Below are positions 17,052 through 25,586 of a stretch of DNA of 61,396 bases, piece by piece. Positions within the stretch are counted from its first letter, which is position 1. Each line of letters starts with the position of its first letter. A program made the position numbers and the translations under genes. Below the pieces are notes generated by a model. It was given only the letters and a program-made list of their open reading frames with translations. It was not told where the DNA came from and did no database searches. The DNA is from an uncultured Bryobacterales bacterium (GTDB taxonomy: Bacteria; Acidobacteriota; Terriglobia; Bryobacterales; Bryobacteraceae): assembly GCA_937959285.1 (NCBI GenBank), contig CALGAR010000123.1, positions 1-61,396 on the forward strand, in the 5' to 3' direction.

Positions 17052-17774
17052 TTATCGCTTTAGCATAACCGCAGCCGCATCGTCCGTGAACCAGGCAATG
17101 CCAGTTTTATCGGTTGGGAGGAGTTGAGCGGGATACCGGATTGGATCGTACGGCCCTTCGAAGACGGTGCGGATCGCTTCCGCCTTGTCCGGACCCGCAA
17201 CAAGAAACGCGGTGCGGATTGCAGCCAGCAGTACGCCCGGCAGCAGTGTAATCCGCCATTGCCCGAGCTTCTCCGCGTAAACCGCCTCGGCAATTCCATG
17301 GCGATCCTGAATAAGAGGCTCACCCGGAAACAGGCTCGCCGTGTGCACGTCCGCGCCGACTCCGCGCTGCATCACATCGAAGCGGGGCAGCTCCTGGCCG
17401 CGCAAACCAAAGAACTCTCGAATCTCATCTGCATAACGGGCAGCGGCCTCGCGAGGTTCCAATTCAGCCTGCACGCGGTGCACATTTTCGGCGGGGATCC
17501 CCGCTGGTCGAATCAAGAGCGTTTCGGCCAGGCGGTAGTTGCTCTGCTCGTGATCGGGCGGTACGGCCCGCTCATCCACCCAGAACAAGTGAATCCGGTC
17601 CCAGGGAAGCGGAGCCTGGGCCATTTTCGGAAAGAGTAACTTGGGAGTCGAACCGCCGGACAAGGCGATCGTCGCTCGCGAACCCGCGGCGAGCGCCTCT
17701 TCCAGGCTGGACACGATATGCTTGCAGCAAGCTTCTGCAGCCTGCTCGGCTGTCGGAAAGTGTTTCAAGAGCAT
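17052..17774 (-). CDS. pgl: 6-Phosphogluconolactonase
   Basis: 240 residues, DevB/SOL type. Hydrolyses 6-phosphogluconolactone in the oxidative pentose-phosphate pathway. IALSGGSTPKLLF and RIHLFWVDERAVPPDHEQSNYR are the conserved sugar-phosphate binding segments. One unusual point is the normally conserved GMGxDGHTASLFPG loop, which reads GVGADVHTASLFPG: the Gly before His is Val. Lies six bases downstream of opcA in the same direction. Confidence 0.92.
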   Translation of the reverse strand: MLLKHFPTAEQAAEACCKHIVSSLEEALAAGSRATIALSGGSTPKLLFPKMAQAPLPWDRIHLFWVDERAVPPDHEQSNYRLAETLLIRPAGIPAENVHRVQAELEPREAAARYADEIREFFGLRGQELPRFDVMQRGVGADVHTASLFPGEPLIQDRHGIAEAVYAEKLGQWRITLLPGVLLAAIRTAFLVAGPDKAEAIRTVFEGPYDPIRYPAQLLPTDKTGIAWFTDDAAAVMLKR

Positions 17775-17780
17775 TCAGAC

Positions 17781-18746
17781 TTACAGTGAACTCATCTCGA
17801 CCGCCCGTTTCAGGGCGCTGTCGTAAGCGCGGTCCCGTCCCACGATATTCAATTCCTCACGCAGGAGCGTCTGATCATCCAGCTTAGGAAACGCCATGTG
17901 GCTGGTAAGCGTACCACACTGCATCTCCACGCCCTCTCCGCCGGCCGTGCGTATTGTCGCCAAAGGCTCCTTGCCGCGAAGCGTCACAGCCTGTACTCCC
18001 TGTTCGCCTCCGCCGGTCCGAGACAGCAGGACGCGGGGACGATCTTTCAGGCAAGCCTTCAGCCATCCGGCGAGGTATAACGCGCTCGTTGATGGAGTCT
18101 CGCCGCTGTACTGCACCTCGACCTCTTGAATTTCAGGGATGCGGGCGCTCAAATGAGGGCTTTCGAAGGCATTCGCCAGACACTGTCGCCAGCGGGTCAA
18201 TCGCGTCCAGGCAAGATCAGCAACCACAGGATGCGTCATTCTCACGCCGGCCTTGAGAAATTCCTTCGGATCCTTCAGGCGATCAGAATCGACAATCAGC
18301 TTGTCGACATGCGGTAGGAGGACCGAGAAGTCGTCCGAAGGCAGCGCGCGCCCGCAACGGGACCACATCACCACAGGCAGATCGGGGGCGATCAAGCCCA
18401 GGACAACTGCTGCGACCTCTTTCAAGCGGCCGGGAGACGACGTAATCTCAATTTGCTCCGAACAGATCTGCTGCCGGGAGCCGAACGGCATCCAGCATTG
18501 GGCGTTCACGCGGCCCGAAACGTCCGCCTTATCCTTGAGCTGAATCAAGATCGTGCGGCTCGGATGGGCCGGCGTCACTTGCGCGAGAGTTTCGCTAACC
18601 GGCATGGCGTCTTCCTCCTCCACCAGGACGATCAATGTCATGGTGCAGGCACGCAAAACTCCCTGCCCGCCCCGCTCCTCCTTACCAAGCTTGACCCATA
18701 GGTCGGACAGCTCTCGCAACAATTGCTCCGCCTGCAATCCCGCCAT
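17781..18746 (-). CDS. opcA: Glucose-6-phosphate dehydrogenase assembly protein OpcA
   Basis: 321 residues from ATG 18746, whose A is also the last base of the zwf TAA stop (TAATG), a coupling arrangement; a start at 18761 is possible but inside zwf. Recognisable by LRACTMTLIVLVE, HPSRTILIQL, QICSEQIEI, LPVVMWSRCGRALP, DKLIVDSDR and a C-terminal half with SALYLAGWL. OpcA is a redox-responsive activator of Zwf in cyanobacteria. Its position directly after zwf supports the call. Confidence 0.9.
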   Translation of the reverse strand: MAGLQAEQLLRELSDLWVKLGKEERGGQGVLRACTMTLIVLVEEEDAMPVSETLAQVTPAHPSRTILIQLKDKADVSGRVNAQCWMPFGSRQQICSEQIEITSSPGRLKEVAAVVLGLIAPDLPVVMWSRCGRALPSDDFSVLLPHVDKLIVDSDRLKDPKEFLKAGVRMTHPVVADLAWTRLTRWRQCLANAFESPHLSARIPEIQEVEVQYSGETPSTSALYLAGWLKACLKDRPRVLLSRTGGGEQGVQAVTLRGKEPLATIRTAGGEGVEMQCGTLTSHMAFPKLDDQTLLREELNIVGRDRAYDSALKRAVEMSSL

Positions 18747-20284
18747 TATGGGACCCTCCATGCGTGCCCATGGCGGGCGAGCATCTCATCCGCGGCTTTG
18801 GGCCCCCAGGTGCCCGCTTCGTAATTTGGAAAATCAAACTTCGTCTCAGACCAGACCTGCAGAATGGGTTCGACAACCTGCCAGCTTGCCTCGACCATGT
18901 CCTGGCGGGTGTAGAGCGTCCCATCACCGCGCATTGCATCGAGCAGCAGCGTCTCATAGGCCGACGGCGACCGGGCGCCAAAGCTGGAGCCGTAGTTGAA
19001 GTCCATGGAGACAGGACGCAGACGCATTCCATCGCCAGGATGCTTTGACAGGAACCGCAGCGAAATTCCTTCCTCGGGCTGGATTCGCAGGATTAGCAGA
19101 TTCGCCTGTATATCCGGCGGCAACTGCTCTTCAGCGCCGTTATCCCGGAATACCGACAAAGGCGCGGAGTTGAATCGAATGGCGATGTCCGTCACTCGCT
19201 TGGGGAGCCGCTTCCCCGTCCGGATGTAGAAAGGGATTCCCGCCCACCGCCAGTTGTCGACATAGAAGGTAACGGCGGCGTAGGTATCGGTTTGGGCGTC
19301 TGGAGCTACGCCCGGCTCCTGACGAAAGCCCAAGACATCCTGCCCGCCGACCTTTGCCGGGCCATACTGTCCCGCGACAGCGTTGAGGAGCACCTCGTCC
19401 GGCTTCATGACGCGAACCGAACGCAAGAGCTTTGCCCGTTCATCGCGCACGGCGTCCGGCTCAAACACCGCTGGCGGTTCCATCGCCACTGTTGCCATGA
19501 CTTGCAACAGATGGTTTTGGATCATGTCGCGAAGCGCGCCCGTCTCCTGATAGAAACTGCCTCGCCCTTCAACCCCGATCTCTTCGGCTGCCGTGATCTG
19601 CACGTGGTTGACATACCGCCGGTTCCAAAGCGGCTCGAAGATGCCGTTGCCGAATCGGAAAGCCTGAATGTTCTGAACAGTCTCCTTGCCGAGGTAATGG
19701 TCGATCCGATAGACCTCGTTCTCGGGGAATACACGCCGGATGGACTCGTTAAGTTCTCGCGCGCTTCTCAGATCGTGGCCAAACGGTTTCTCCACAATCA
19801 GGCGGCGCCACCCTGCGCCTTCGTGAAGCCCGGACTGTCCAATTCCCTCCACAACGGTCGCGTACTGGCTGGGCTGGGTAGCGAGATAGAACAGGACGTT
19901 GGCGCCCGCCTGACGCTTCTTCTCCACTTCCGCAAGCCGCCGCGCCAGACGCTGGTACAGATCCCGGTCGTTGACATCTCCGGGCTCGTAGAAAATTCCG
20001 CAGGCAAAGTCGTGCCAGGCGCCGGGATCGAAGGAGTTGTCCTCCGAGTACTTTTCAACCGCCTCCCGCATCTTCTCGCGGAAGTCATCGTCCGACATCT
20101 TCGTCCGCGAGTTACCAAGAACAGCGAAACCCTGCGGCAGCTTCCGGTCGAATGCCAGCCGGTACAGGGCAGGAACAAGCTTCCGGCGGGTGAGGTCTCC
20201 GTTTGCCCCGAAGATGACCAGCGTGCACGGCGGAACACTACGCTCAAATCGCAGCGGGTCGTGGAACGGGTTTTGCTCGGACAT
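18746..20284 (-). CDS. zwf: Glucose-6-phosphate 1-dehydrogenase
   Basis: 512 residues from ATG 20284 (a GTG at 20290 adds two). NADP-binding GANGDLTRRKL near the N-terminus and the active-site RIDHYLGKE (about 195-203) define the enzyme that oxidises glucose-6-phosphate to 6-phosphogluconolactone. Length is standard. First gene of zwf-opcA-pgl, which gives the enzyme, its activator and the next enzyme in one operon. No good promoter or Shine-Dalgarno was recognised upstream. Confidence 0.97.
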   Translation of the reverse strand: MSEQNPFHDPLRFERSVPPCTLVIFGANGDLTRRKLVPALYRLAFDRKLPQGFAVLGNSRTKMSDDDFREKMREAVEKYSEDNSFDPGAWHDFACGIFYEPGDVNDRDLYQRLARRLAEVEKKRQAGANVLFYLATQPSQYATVVEGIGQSGLHEGAGWRRLIVEKPFGHDLRSARELNESIRRVFPENEVYRIDHYLGKETVQNIQAFRFGNGIFEPLWNRRYVNHVQITAAEEIGVEGRGSFYQETGALRDMIQNHLLQVMATVAMEPPAVFEPDAVRDERAKLLRSVRVMKPDEVLLNAVAGQYGPAKVGGQDVLGFRQEPGVAPDAQTDTYAAVTFYVDNWRWAGIPFYIRTGKRLPKRVTDIAIRFNSAPLSVFRDNGAEEQLPPDIQANLLILRIQPEEGISLRFLSKHPGDGMRLRPVSMDFNYGSSFGARSPSAYETLLLDAMRGDGTLYTRQDMVEASWQVVEPILQVWSETKFDFPNYEAGTWGPKAADEMLARHGHAWRVP

Positions 20285-20405
20285 GCTCACAATCTAGCAT
20301 GCCCTTCCCGCGGGTCTTCTTCCTTGTAACCTCCCTCACTGTGCAAAACCGGCCTGCATTCTGTAGGTTTGATACGCTGATCTTAAGAGCGCACGCTCCT
20401 TGCGT

Positions 20406-21320
20406 ATGGTTTTGCGCAATGCCTTCCTTCGCCTTTCCGGGCAAAAACAGTTGCGCCACTGGATGGAGACATCGCCCACCGCTTCCCGCCTGACGTCGCG
20501 ATTCATTGCGGGCGAGACGCTCGAGGACGCAGTGAAGGTATGCCGGACCCTGAACGAGGAAGGATTTCTCGTCTCGCTCGACCATCTGGGTGAAAACGTA
20601 ACGGCCATCGAGGAGGCCGCCACAGCCGCCGAAGCCGCCATTCAGGCGCTCGAGCAGATTGCAAGGCAGCAATTGCAGGCGACGATTTCAGTGAAGCTGA
20701 CCCAGCTCGGCCTCGGCCTCTCCGAGGAGATCTGCCGTCATAACCTGATCCGCCTCATGAAGACGGCCAGCCACTCCCGGATCACGGTCGAAATCGATAT
20801 GGAATCCAGCGAGTATACGGACCGTACTCTCGCCTGTGTCCGGGCGATGCACGAAGAGTTTGGCTTCGTGCGCGCTGTGATTCAAGCCTATCTTTACCGG
20901 AGCGAGGCAGACATCCGGGCGCTGTCCGACCAGGGCGTGCCGGTCCGGTTGTGCAAAGGGGCATACAAGGAGCCGGAGCCGCTTGCTTTTCCCGAAAAGG
21001 CGCAAGTCGACCGCAACTATCAAAAATTAACACGCCTGTTGCTCGAGCGAGGGACGTATCCGGCGATTGCGACCCATGATCCTGCCATGATCGATACGGC
21101 TCTCACAGCAGCCCGGGAATTGGATCTGTCCCCAGAGCGGTTCGAATTCCAGATGCTGTACGGCATCCGCCGCGACCTGCAGCAAAGCCTTCGATCGAAA
21201 GGATATAGAGTCCGTCTGTACGTCCCGTACGGCAACGCCTGGTACCCTTATTTCATGAGACGGCTGGCGGAGCGGCCGGCGAACTTGCTTTTCCTCGCCA
21301 GGAACCTTTTCCGCCGCTGA
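20406..21320 (+). CDS. Proline dehydrogenase (monofunctional)
   Basis: 304 residues from ATG 20406 (a TTG at 20400 is possible). A TIM barrel with FAD: VSLDHLGENV, ISVKLTQLGL, VEIDMESSEYTD, VIQAYLYRSEADI, RLCKGAYKEP, IATHDPAMI and the C-terminal YGNAWYPYFMRRLAERPANL carrying the substrate-binding Arg pair. It oxidises proline to pyrroline-5-carboxylate and passes electrons to quinone at the membrane. The P5C dehydrogenase is not in this window. Confidence 0.94.
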   Translation: MVLRNAFLRLSGQKQLRHWMETSPTASRLTSRFIAGETLEDAVKVCRTLNEEGFLVSLDHLGENVTAIEEAATAAEAAIQALEQIARQQLQATISVKLTQLGLGLSEEICRHNLIRLMKTASHSRITVEIDMESSEYTDRTLACVRAMHEEFGFVRAVIQAYLYRSEADIRALSDQGVPVRLCKGAYKEPEPLAFPEKAQVDRNYQKLTRLLLERGTYPAIATHDPAMIDTALTAARELDLSPERFEFQMLYGIRRDLQQSLRSKGYRVRLYVPYGNAWYPYFMRRLAERPANLLFLARNLFRR

Positions 21321-21336
21321 TTCCGTCAATTAGGGC

Positions 21337-21777
21337 ATGAGGTACTGGCTCTACCTTGTTGGGAAGTTAGCTGTTGCCTCCGGGTTCATGTTTGGCGTCT
21401 GGCAGGGTCTCGTCCGCTGGCTGCCGGAGCCGGAGCCCTTTCTGTCTTACCGTGTTTCCCGCTTCGGCCAGGATACGCTGTGGACGTTTGTGATTCTGTT
21501 TTTCACCCTGGCAAGCCTGGGCCTGCTTGCGCTCATCCTCCTGGATCAACGTTATCGCTGCCGGACGTGCCTCCGCCGCCTGCGCATGCCGCTAACAAGT
21601 GGCTCGTGGCCTTCAAGTTTCCTTGTCGGACTTCCAAAAACCGAATATATTTGCCCCTACGGGCACGGATCGCTGCGAGTTCCGGAGCTGCACATTAGCG
21701 GAATGCAGCCGCCTGTCTGGAAACCGAACGACGACTTATGGACGCAACTGCGCAAACTGGAAGAGAACCGGGGGTAA
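21337..21777 (+). CDS. Small membrane protein with Cys-rich segment
   Basis: 146 residues. Two predicted TM helices (about 5-25 and 47-68), then RYRCRTCLRRLRMP with a CxxC and later YICPYGHG, a possible split zinc ribbon facing the cytoplasm. Not recognised as a named family. Its last 40 bases overlap the next gene, so the two are probably translated together. Confidence 0.7.
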   Translation: MRYWLYLVGKLAVASGFMFGVWQGLVRWLPEPEPFLSYRVSRFGQDTLWTFVILFFTLASLGLLALILLDQRYRCRTCLRRLRMPLTSGSWPSSFLVGLPKTEYICPYGHGSLRVPELHISGMQPPVWKPNDDLWTQLRKLEENRG

Positions 21778-22121
21778 CCGGCGCTCCGGCCCGCTGGCGA
21801 ATCGCTCTCAGCGTCGCCGTCCTGGTTGGACTGGCAGGAGCTGGTGTGTTGATGCTTCCTCCTTATCTCGACAACTTCAAGCTTCAGCAGAGCCTGGATG
21901 AGCTGGTAGCCAGGCCGGAGACGGCTGCGCTTTCCGAAGAGATTCTCCGGACCGAGGTGGCGAATCGGGCGGCGCGTCTCGGGATCCCTGTCCGCCCGTC
22001 TCAGGTGCGAATTGCGCGCGGAGCAGAAGGGATTCGCGTCGAAGTCGCGTATCTGGTTCGAGTGGATTTTCCGTTTTACACGGTTGACCTCCACTTCCGT
22101 CCGTCCGCGGCTGCCCGGTAA
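21738..22121 (+). CDS. Single-TM small protein, DUF4845-like
   Basis: 127 residues. A TM helix (WRIALSVAVLVGLAGAGVLMLPPYL) follows a short cytosolic N-terminus; the rest is a small alpha/beta periplasmic domain with the end FPFYTVDLHFRP, which resembles DUF4845 proteins. Function unknown. Overlaps the previous gene by 40 bases and precedes the peptidoglycan synthase gene by about 40 bases. Confidence 0.68.
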   Translation: MDATAQTGREPGVTGAPARWRIALSVAVLVGLAGAGVLMLPPYLDNFKLQQSLDELVARPETAALSEEILRTEVANRAARLGIPVRPSQVRIARGAEGIRVEVAYLVRVDFPFYTVDLHFRPSAAAR

Positions 22122-22164
22122 GGTGTCCGGCGATCCATGAGAAAATGACTAAAGGTATTTAACG

Positions 22165-24687
22165 TTGCCTCTTCGAATGCATTTGCCCAAGAAGGCCCGT
22201 TTGGTCCGCTTCCTGATGCACCCTGCCGGCAAGTTTCTTGTCGGCTTCGCTACATTCCTCCTGGTGCTCGGAGCAGGCTTCTTTACATATCTGTACGTCC
22301 ACTATTCGAAACTCATCGACGCCAAACTGAAGGCCGGCCCCTACGCAAACACCTCCAAGCTCTACGCCGCGCCAAGCGTCATCATGATCGGCGATGAAGC
22401 CTCGCCGGAAGAGATTGTCGCCCAGCTCAGACGAAGCGGATATGGCGAATCGCGATCCAACCGCATGGGCTGGTACAACGTCCGGGCGGACCAGGCGGTC
22501 GAGATCTTCCCCGGTCCGGATTCCTTTGCTCCGCGCGAGGATGCCGTGATCAAGTTCAGCGAGGGGAGGGTGTCAGAGATCATCTCGCTCCGGGATCACA
22601 CGCCCCGTACTCAGTACTTCCTCGAGCCGGAGTTGATCTCGAACCTGTTCGATCGCAATCGCGAGAAACGCCGTTTAGTGCGGTTCGAAGATATCCCCAA
22701 AGTCCTGGTTGACGCCGTTACTTCCGCGGAAGACAAACGCTTCTTTCATCACCAGGGCTTTGATCCCCTGCGCATCATCGCCTCGGCTTACCAGGACATT
22801 CGAAAAGGCTACCGCTTTGCCGGCGCCTCCACGCTCACCATGCAGCTTTCCCGCATGTTCTGGCTGACGCCGGAGAAGACCATCAAACGCAAGGCGCTGG
22901 AGCTTTTGATCACGCTGCACCTTGAGCGGAAGCTCACAAAGAAAGAGATCTTCGAATACTACGCGAATCAGATCGATCTCGGCCGGCACAGAAGCTTTTC
23001 GATTCACGGCTTTGGAGAAGGCGCGCAGGTCTACTTTGGCAAGGATATCCGGCACCTTACGCTCCCCGAAGCAGCGCTGCTTGCCGGACTCATCCAGCGC
23101 CCCAACTATCTGAATCCCTACCGGCATCCGGAGCGCGCCAAGGCCCGGCGCAACATCGTCCTCGGGCTGATGAGGGAAAACAAGCTCATCACGGATCGCG
23201 AGTATGAAATGGCCATTCAGGCGCCTGTGGAACTCGCCAAGGGCGGTGTGGAATCGACGGACGCGCCGTACTTTGTGGATCTGGTCAACGACGAACTGCA
23301 GGAGAACTTCGCCGACCACGACTTTCAGGCCAAGTCGTACCGTGTCTACACGACCCTCGACATGAACCTCCAACGGGAAGCTGTCGAAGCCGTGAGGATC
23401 GGCATGAAGGAAGTCGACGACCAGCTCAGGGCGCGCAGAAAGGACAAGACGCTACCCGTAGAGCCGCAAGTAGCTCTCGTCGCGCTCGATCCCCAGACCG
23501 GCGAAGTCAAGGCCCTGATCGGCGGCCGCAACTACGGCGTGAGCCAGTTAAACCGCACCCGCTCGATGCGCCAGCCGGGGTCCATCTTTAAGCCGTTTGT
23601 CTACGCTGCCGCGCTCGCTACGGCTGTGGAAGAAACACCGTCGGCTGTCCTGACGCCGATCTCCACATTCACCGACGAACCCACAACGTTCTGGTACCAC
23701 AACCGTCCCTACGAGCCGAACAATTATAAGAGTCAGTTCTTCGGGCTGGTCACGATGCGTCAGGCGCTGACCAAATCCCTGAACATCCCGACTGTTAAGA
23801 CTGCAGAAGCGGTCGGCTACGAGAAGGTCGCGAACTTTGCCAGAAGCGTTGGCCTGAACGCCGAACCGACGCCGGCTGTTGCGCTCGGGGCCTACGACAA
23901 CACGCCGCTCGATATGGCCGGGGCGTACACGGTCTTTGCCAACATGGGGGTGTACTCGGCCCCTAACTGGATTCGCGCAATTCGGGACGAACAGGGCAAC
24001 CCGCTCTACGATGCAAAGCCCGTTCGAAAGCAGTTGCTCGACCCGCGTGTCGCTTACCTCATGGTGAACATGCTCGAGGACGTGATGCGCACCGGCACAG
24101 GCGCGGGAGCCCGAAGCCGCGGCTTCCTGCTCCCTGCGGCGGGTAAGACCGGCACGTCGCGCGACGGTTGGTTTGCTGGATTCACGACCAAGCTGCTTTG
24201 TGTCGTGTACGTCGGATTCGACGACGGCAAGGAGTTGAAGCTCGAGGGTGCCCGGGCCGCCCTTCCCATCTGGACCGAGTTCATGAAGCGGGCTCATAAG
24301 TACCGGCAGTACCGGGCGGTCAGCCAGTTCTCACCACCAGAGGGAGTCGTTACCGTGGACATCGATCCCGCGACCGGACTGCTGGCTTCCGTCGGCTGCC
24401 CTTCTGTCCGGAGCGAGGTTTTCATTGCAGGCACTCAACCCATCGAGGTCTGCCACTTCCACGGCGGCGTCCGGACTGCGACGCACGTCGCGAGCTGGGA
24501 CACCTCAAGCAACGACGGAGTAGCGGCGCCCGCGGCGGCGCAGCCAAATTCCATCGTTCTTGAAAGCAAACCTGTCGCGAAATCGGTGCCGCCCGCTCCG
24601 CAAAAGGCTGAGCTTCCCGTCGGCGTAAAGGAACGACCCAAAGAGAAGAAAGGCTTTTTCGGACGGTTGAAGGATCTCTTCCGTTAA
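22165..24687 (+). CDS. mrcB: Bifunctional penicillin-binding protein, PBP1B type
   Basis: 840 residues from TTG 22165 (AAAGG upstream; ATG 22177 is an alternative). One TM anchor (24-46), a UB2H-like region (TSKLYAAPSVIMIGDEASPE...), a GT51 glycosyltransferase (catalytic Glu189 in AEDKRFFHHQGF; GASTLTMQLSRM) and a transpeptidase with Ser473-x-x-Lys (GSIFKPF), Ser538-Leu-Asn and Lys661-Thr-Gly-Thr. It polymerises and cross-links peptidoglycan. The last ~90 residues are a Pro/Ala/Lys-rich linker ending in KKGFFGRLKDLFR, a basic amphipathic tail that is not part of the usual enzyme. Confidence 0.93.
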   Translation: MPLRMHLPKKARLVRFLMHPAGKFLVGFATFLLVLGAGFFTYLYVHYSKLIDAKLKAGPYANTSKLYAAPSVIMIGDEASPEEIVAQLRRSGYGESRSNRMGWYNVRADQAVEIFPGPDSFAPREDAVIKFSEGRVSEIISLRDHTPRTQYFLEPELISNLFDRNREKRRLVRFEDIPKVLVDAVTSAEDKRFFHHQGFDPLRIIASAYQDIRKGYRFAGASTLTMQLSRMFWLTPEKTIKRKALELLITLHLERKLTKKEIFEYYANQIDLGRHRSFSIHGFGEGAQVYFGKDIRHLTLPEAALLAGLIQRPNYLNPYRHPERAKARRNIVLGLMRENKLITDREYEMAIQAPVELAKGGVESTDAPYFVDLVNDELQENFADHDFQAKSYRVYTTLDMNLQREAVEAVRIGMKEVDDQLRARRKDKTLPVEPQVALVALDPQTGEVKALIGGRNYGVSQLNRTRSMRQPGSIFKPFVYAAALATAVEETPSAVLTPISTFTDEPTTFWYHNRPYEPNNYKSQFFGLVTMRQALTKSLNIPTVKTAEAVGYEKVANFARSVGLNAEPTPAVALGAYDNTPLDMAGAYTVFANMGVYSAPNWIRAIRDEQGNPLYDAKPVRKQLLDPRVAYLMVNMLEDVMRTGTGAGARSRGFLLPAAGKTGTSRDGWFAGFTTKLLCVVYVGFDDGKELKLEGARAALPIWTEFMKRAHKYRQYRAVSQFSPPEGVVTVDIDPATGLLASVGCPSVRSEVFIAGTQPIEVCHFHGGVRTATHVASWDTSSNDGVAAPAAAQPNSIVLESKPVAKSVPPAPQKAELPVGVKERPKEKKGFFGRLKDLFR

Positions 24688-24791
24688 CCGGCCCGGCCTC
24701 TGCGATTTCGGATACCGCGGTGGCTTTCTGCACGCCGCCGCGGACGCATTTCCGCGCTATAGTGAGTGATGGACCAACGCAGGAGGCCAGC

Positions 24792-25586
24792 ATGGTTTCC
24801 AGTAAACTCGCACTCGCTAGCGTTCTTGTCGTTGTAGCGAGCCTTGCCCAGCCCACTGGCTCTGAAGCGAGCGCCGCTCTGCGCTCCAACGACCAAGGAA
24901 ATCCGTCGTCCCCCCTTCGTCCTGAGGGAACCAAACCCGCAGTGACGCCCGAGATGCGCGGGGATATTTTCATGGCGCGGAAGATGTACCGCGAAGCGAT
25001 TGAGGTCTACCGTCAGGCCCCGGTCTCGCCCGTGATCATGAACAAGATTGGGATTGCTTACCACCACATGCTCGATCTCGCTATGGCCAAGAAGTACTAC
25101 GAGCAGGCGGTCAAGCTGAATAAACACTATTCGGAGGCAATCAACAACATTGGGACGATACATTACGCCCAACGAAACTACCGCCGGGCCGTGAACCAGT
25201 ACAAGAAGGCCCTGAAGCTGGCGCCCTATTCAGCGTCGATCCATAGCAATCTCGGCACGGCATACTTTGCCCGCAAGAAGTACAAAGACGCAATGAAGCA
25301 CTACGAACTGGCGCTTCAGTTGGATCCGGAAGTCTTCGAGCATCGGAGCACCAGCGGTGTGCTGCTTCAGGAACGCACCGTGCAGGAGCGGGCAAAGTTT
25401 CATTTCTATATGGCCAAAACCTATGCGAAAGCAGGTATGACCGACCGGGCGTTGCAGTATATGAGAAAGGCCATTGAGGAAGGTTTCAAGGATCGCAAGA
25501 AGTTTACCGAGGACCCGGAATTTGCGGCACTCCGCGACTTGCCAGAGTTCCAGCAGTTGCTCACCATGGAGACGCGTGTTCTCTAG
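24792..25586 (+). CDS. Exported TPR protein
   Basis: 264 residues from ATG 24792, with AGGAGG six bases upstream. Signal peptide MVSSKLALASVLVVVASLAQP, a low-complexity linker, then about five TPR units (AREAIEVYRQAPV, NKIGIAYHHMLDLAMAKKYYE, NNIGTIHYAQRNYRRAVNQYK, SNLGTAYFARKKYKDAMKHYE). The next gene, also TPR-rich, begins inside its last codons, so both are in one transcript. Likely a periplasmic scaffold. Confidence 0.82.
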   Translation: MVSSKLALASVLVVVASLAQPTGSEASAALRSNDQGNPSSPLRPEGTKPAVTPEMRGDIFMARKMYREAIEVYRQAPVSPVIMNKIGIAYHHMLDLAMAKKYYEQAVKLNKHYSEAINNIGTIHYAQRNYRRAVNQYKKALKLAPYSASIHSNLGTAYFARKKYKDAMKHYELALQLDPEVFEHRSTSGVLLQERTVQERAKFHFYMAKTYAKAGMTDRALQYMRKAIEEGFKDRKKFTEDPEFAALRDLPEFQQLLTMETRVL

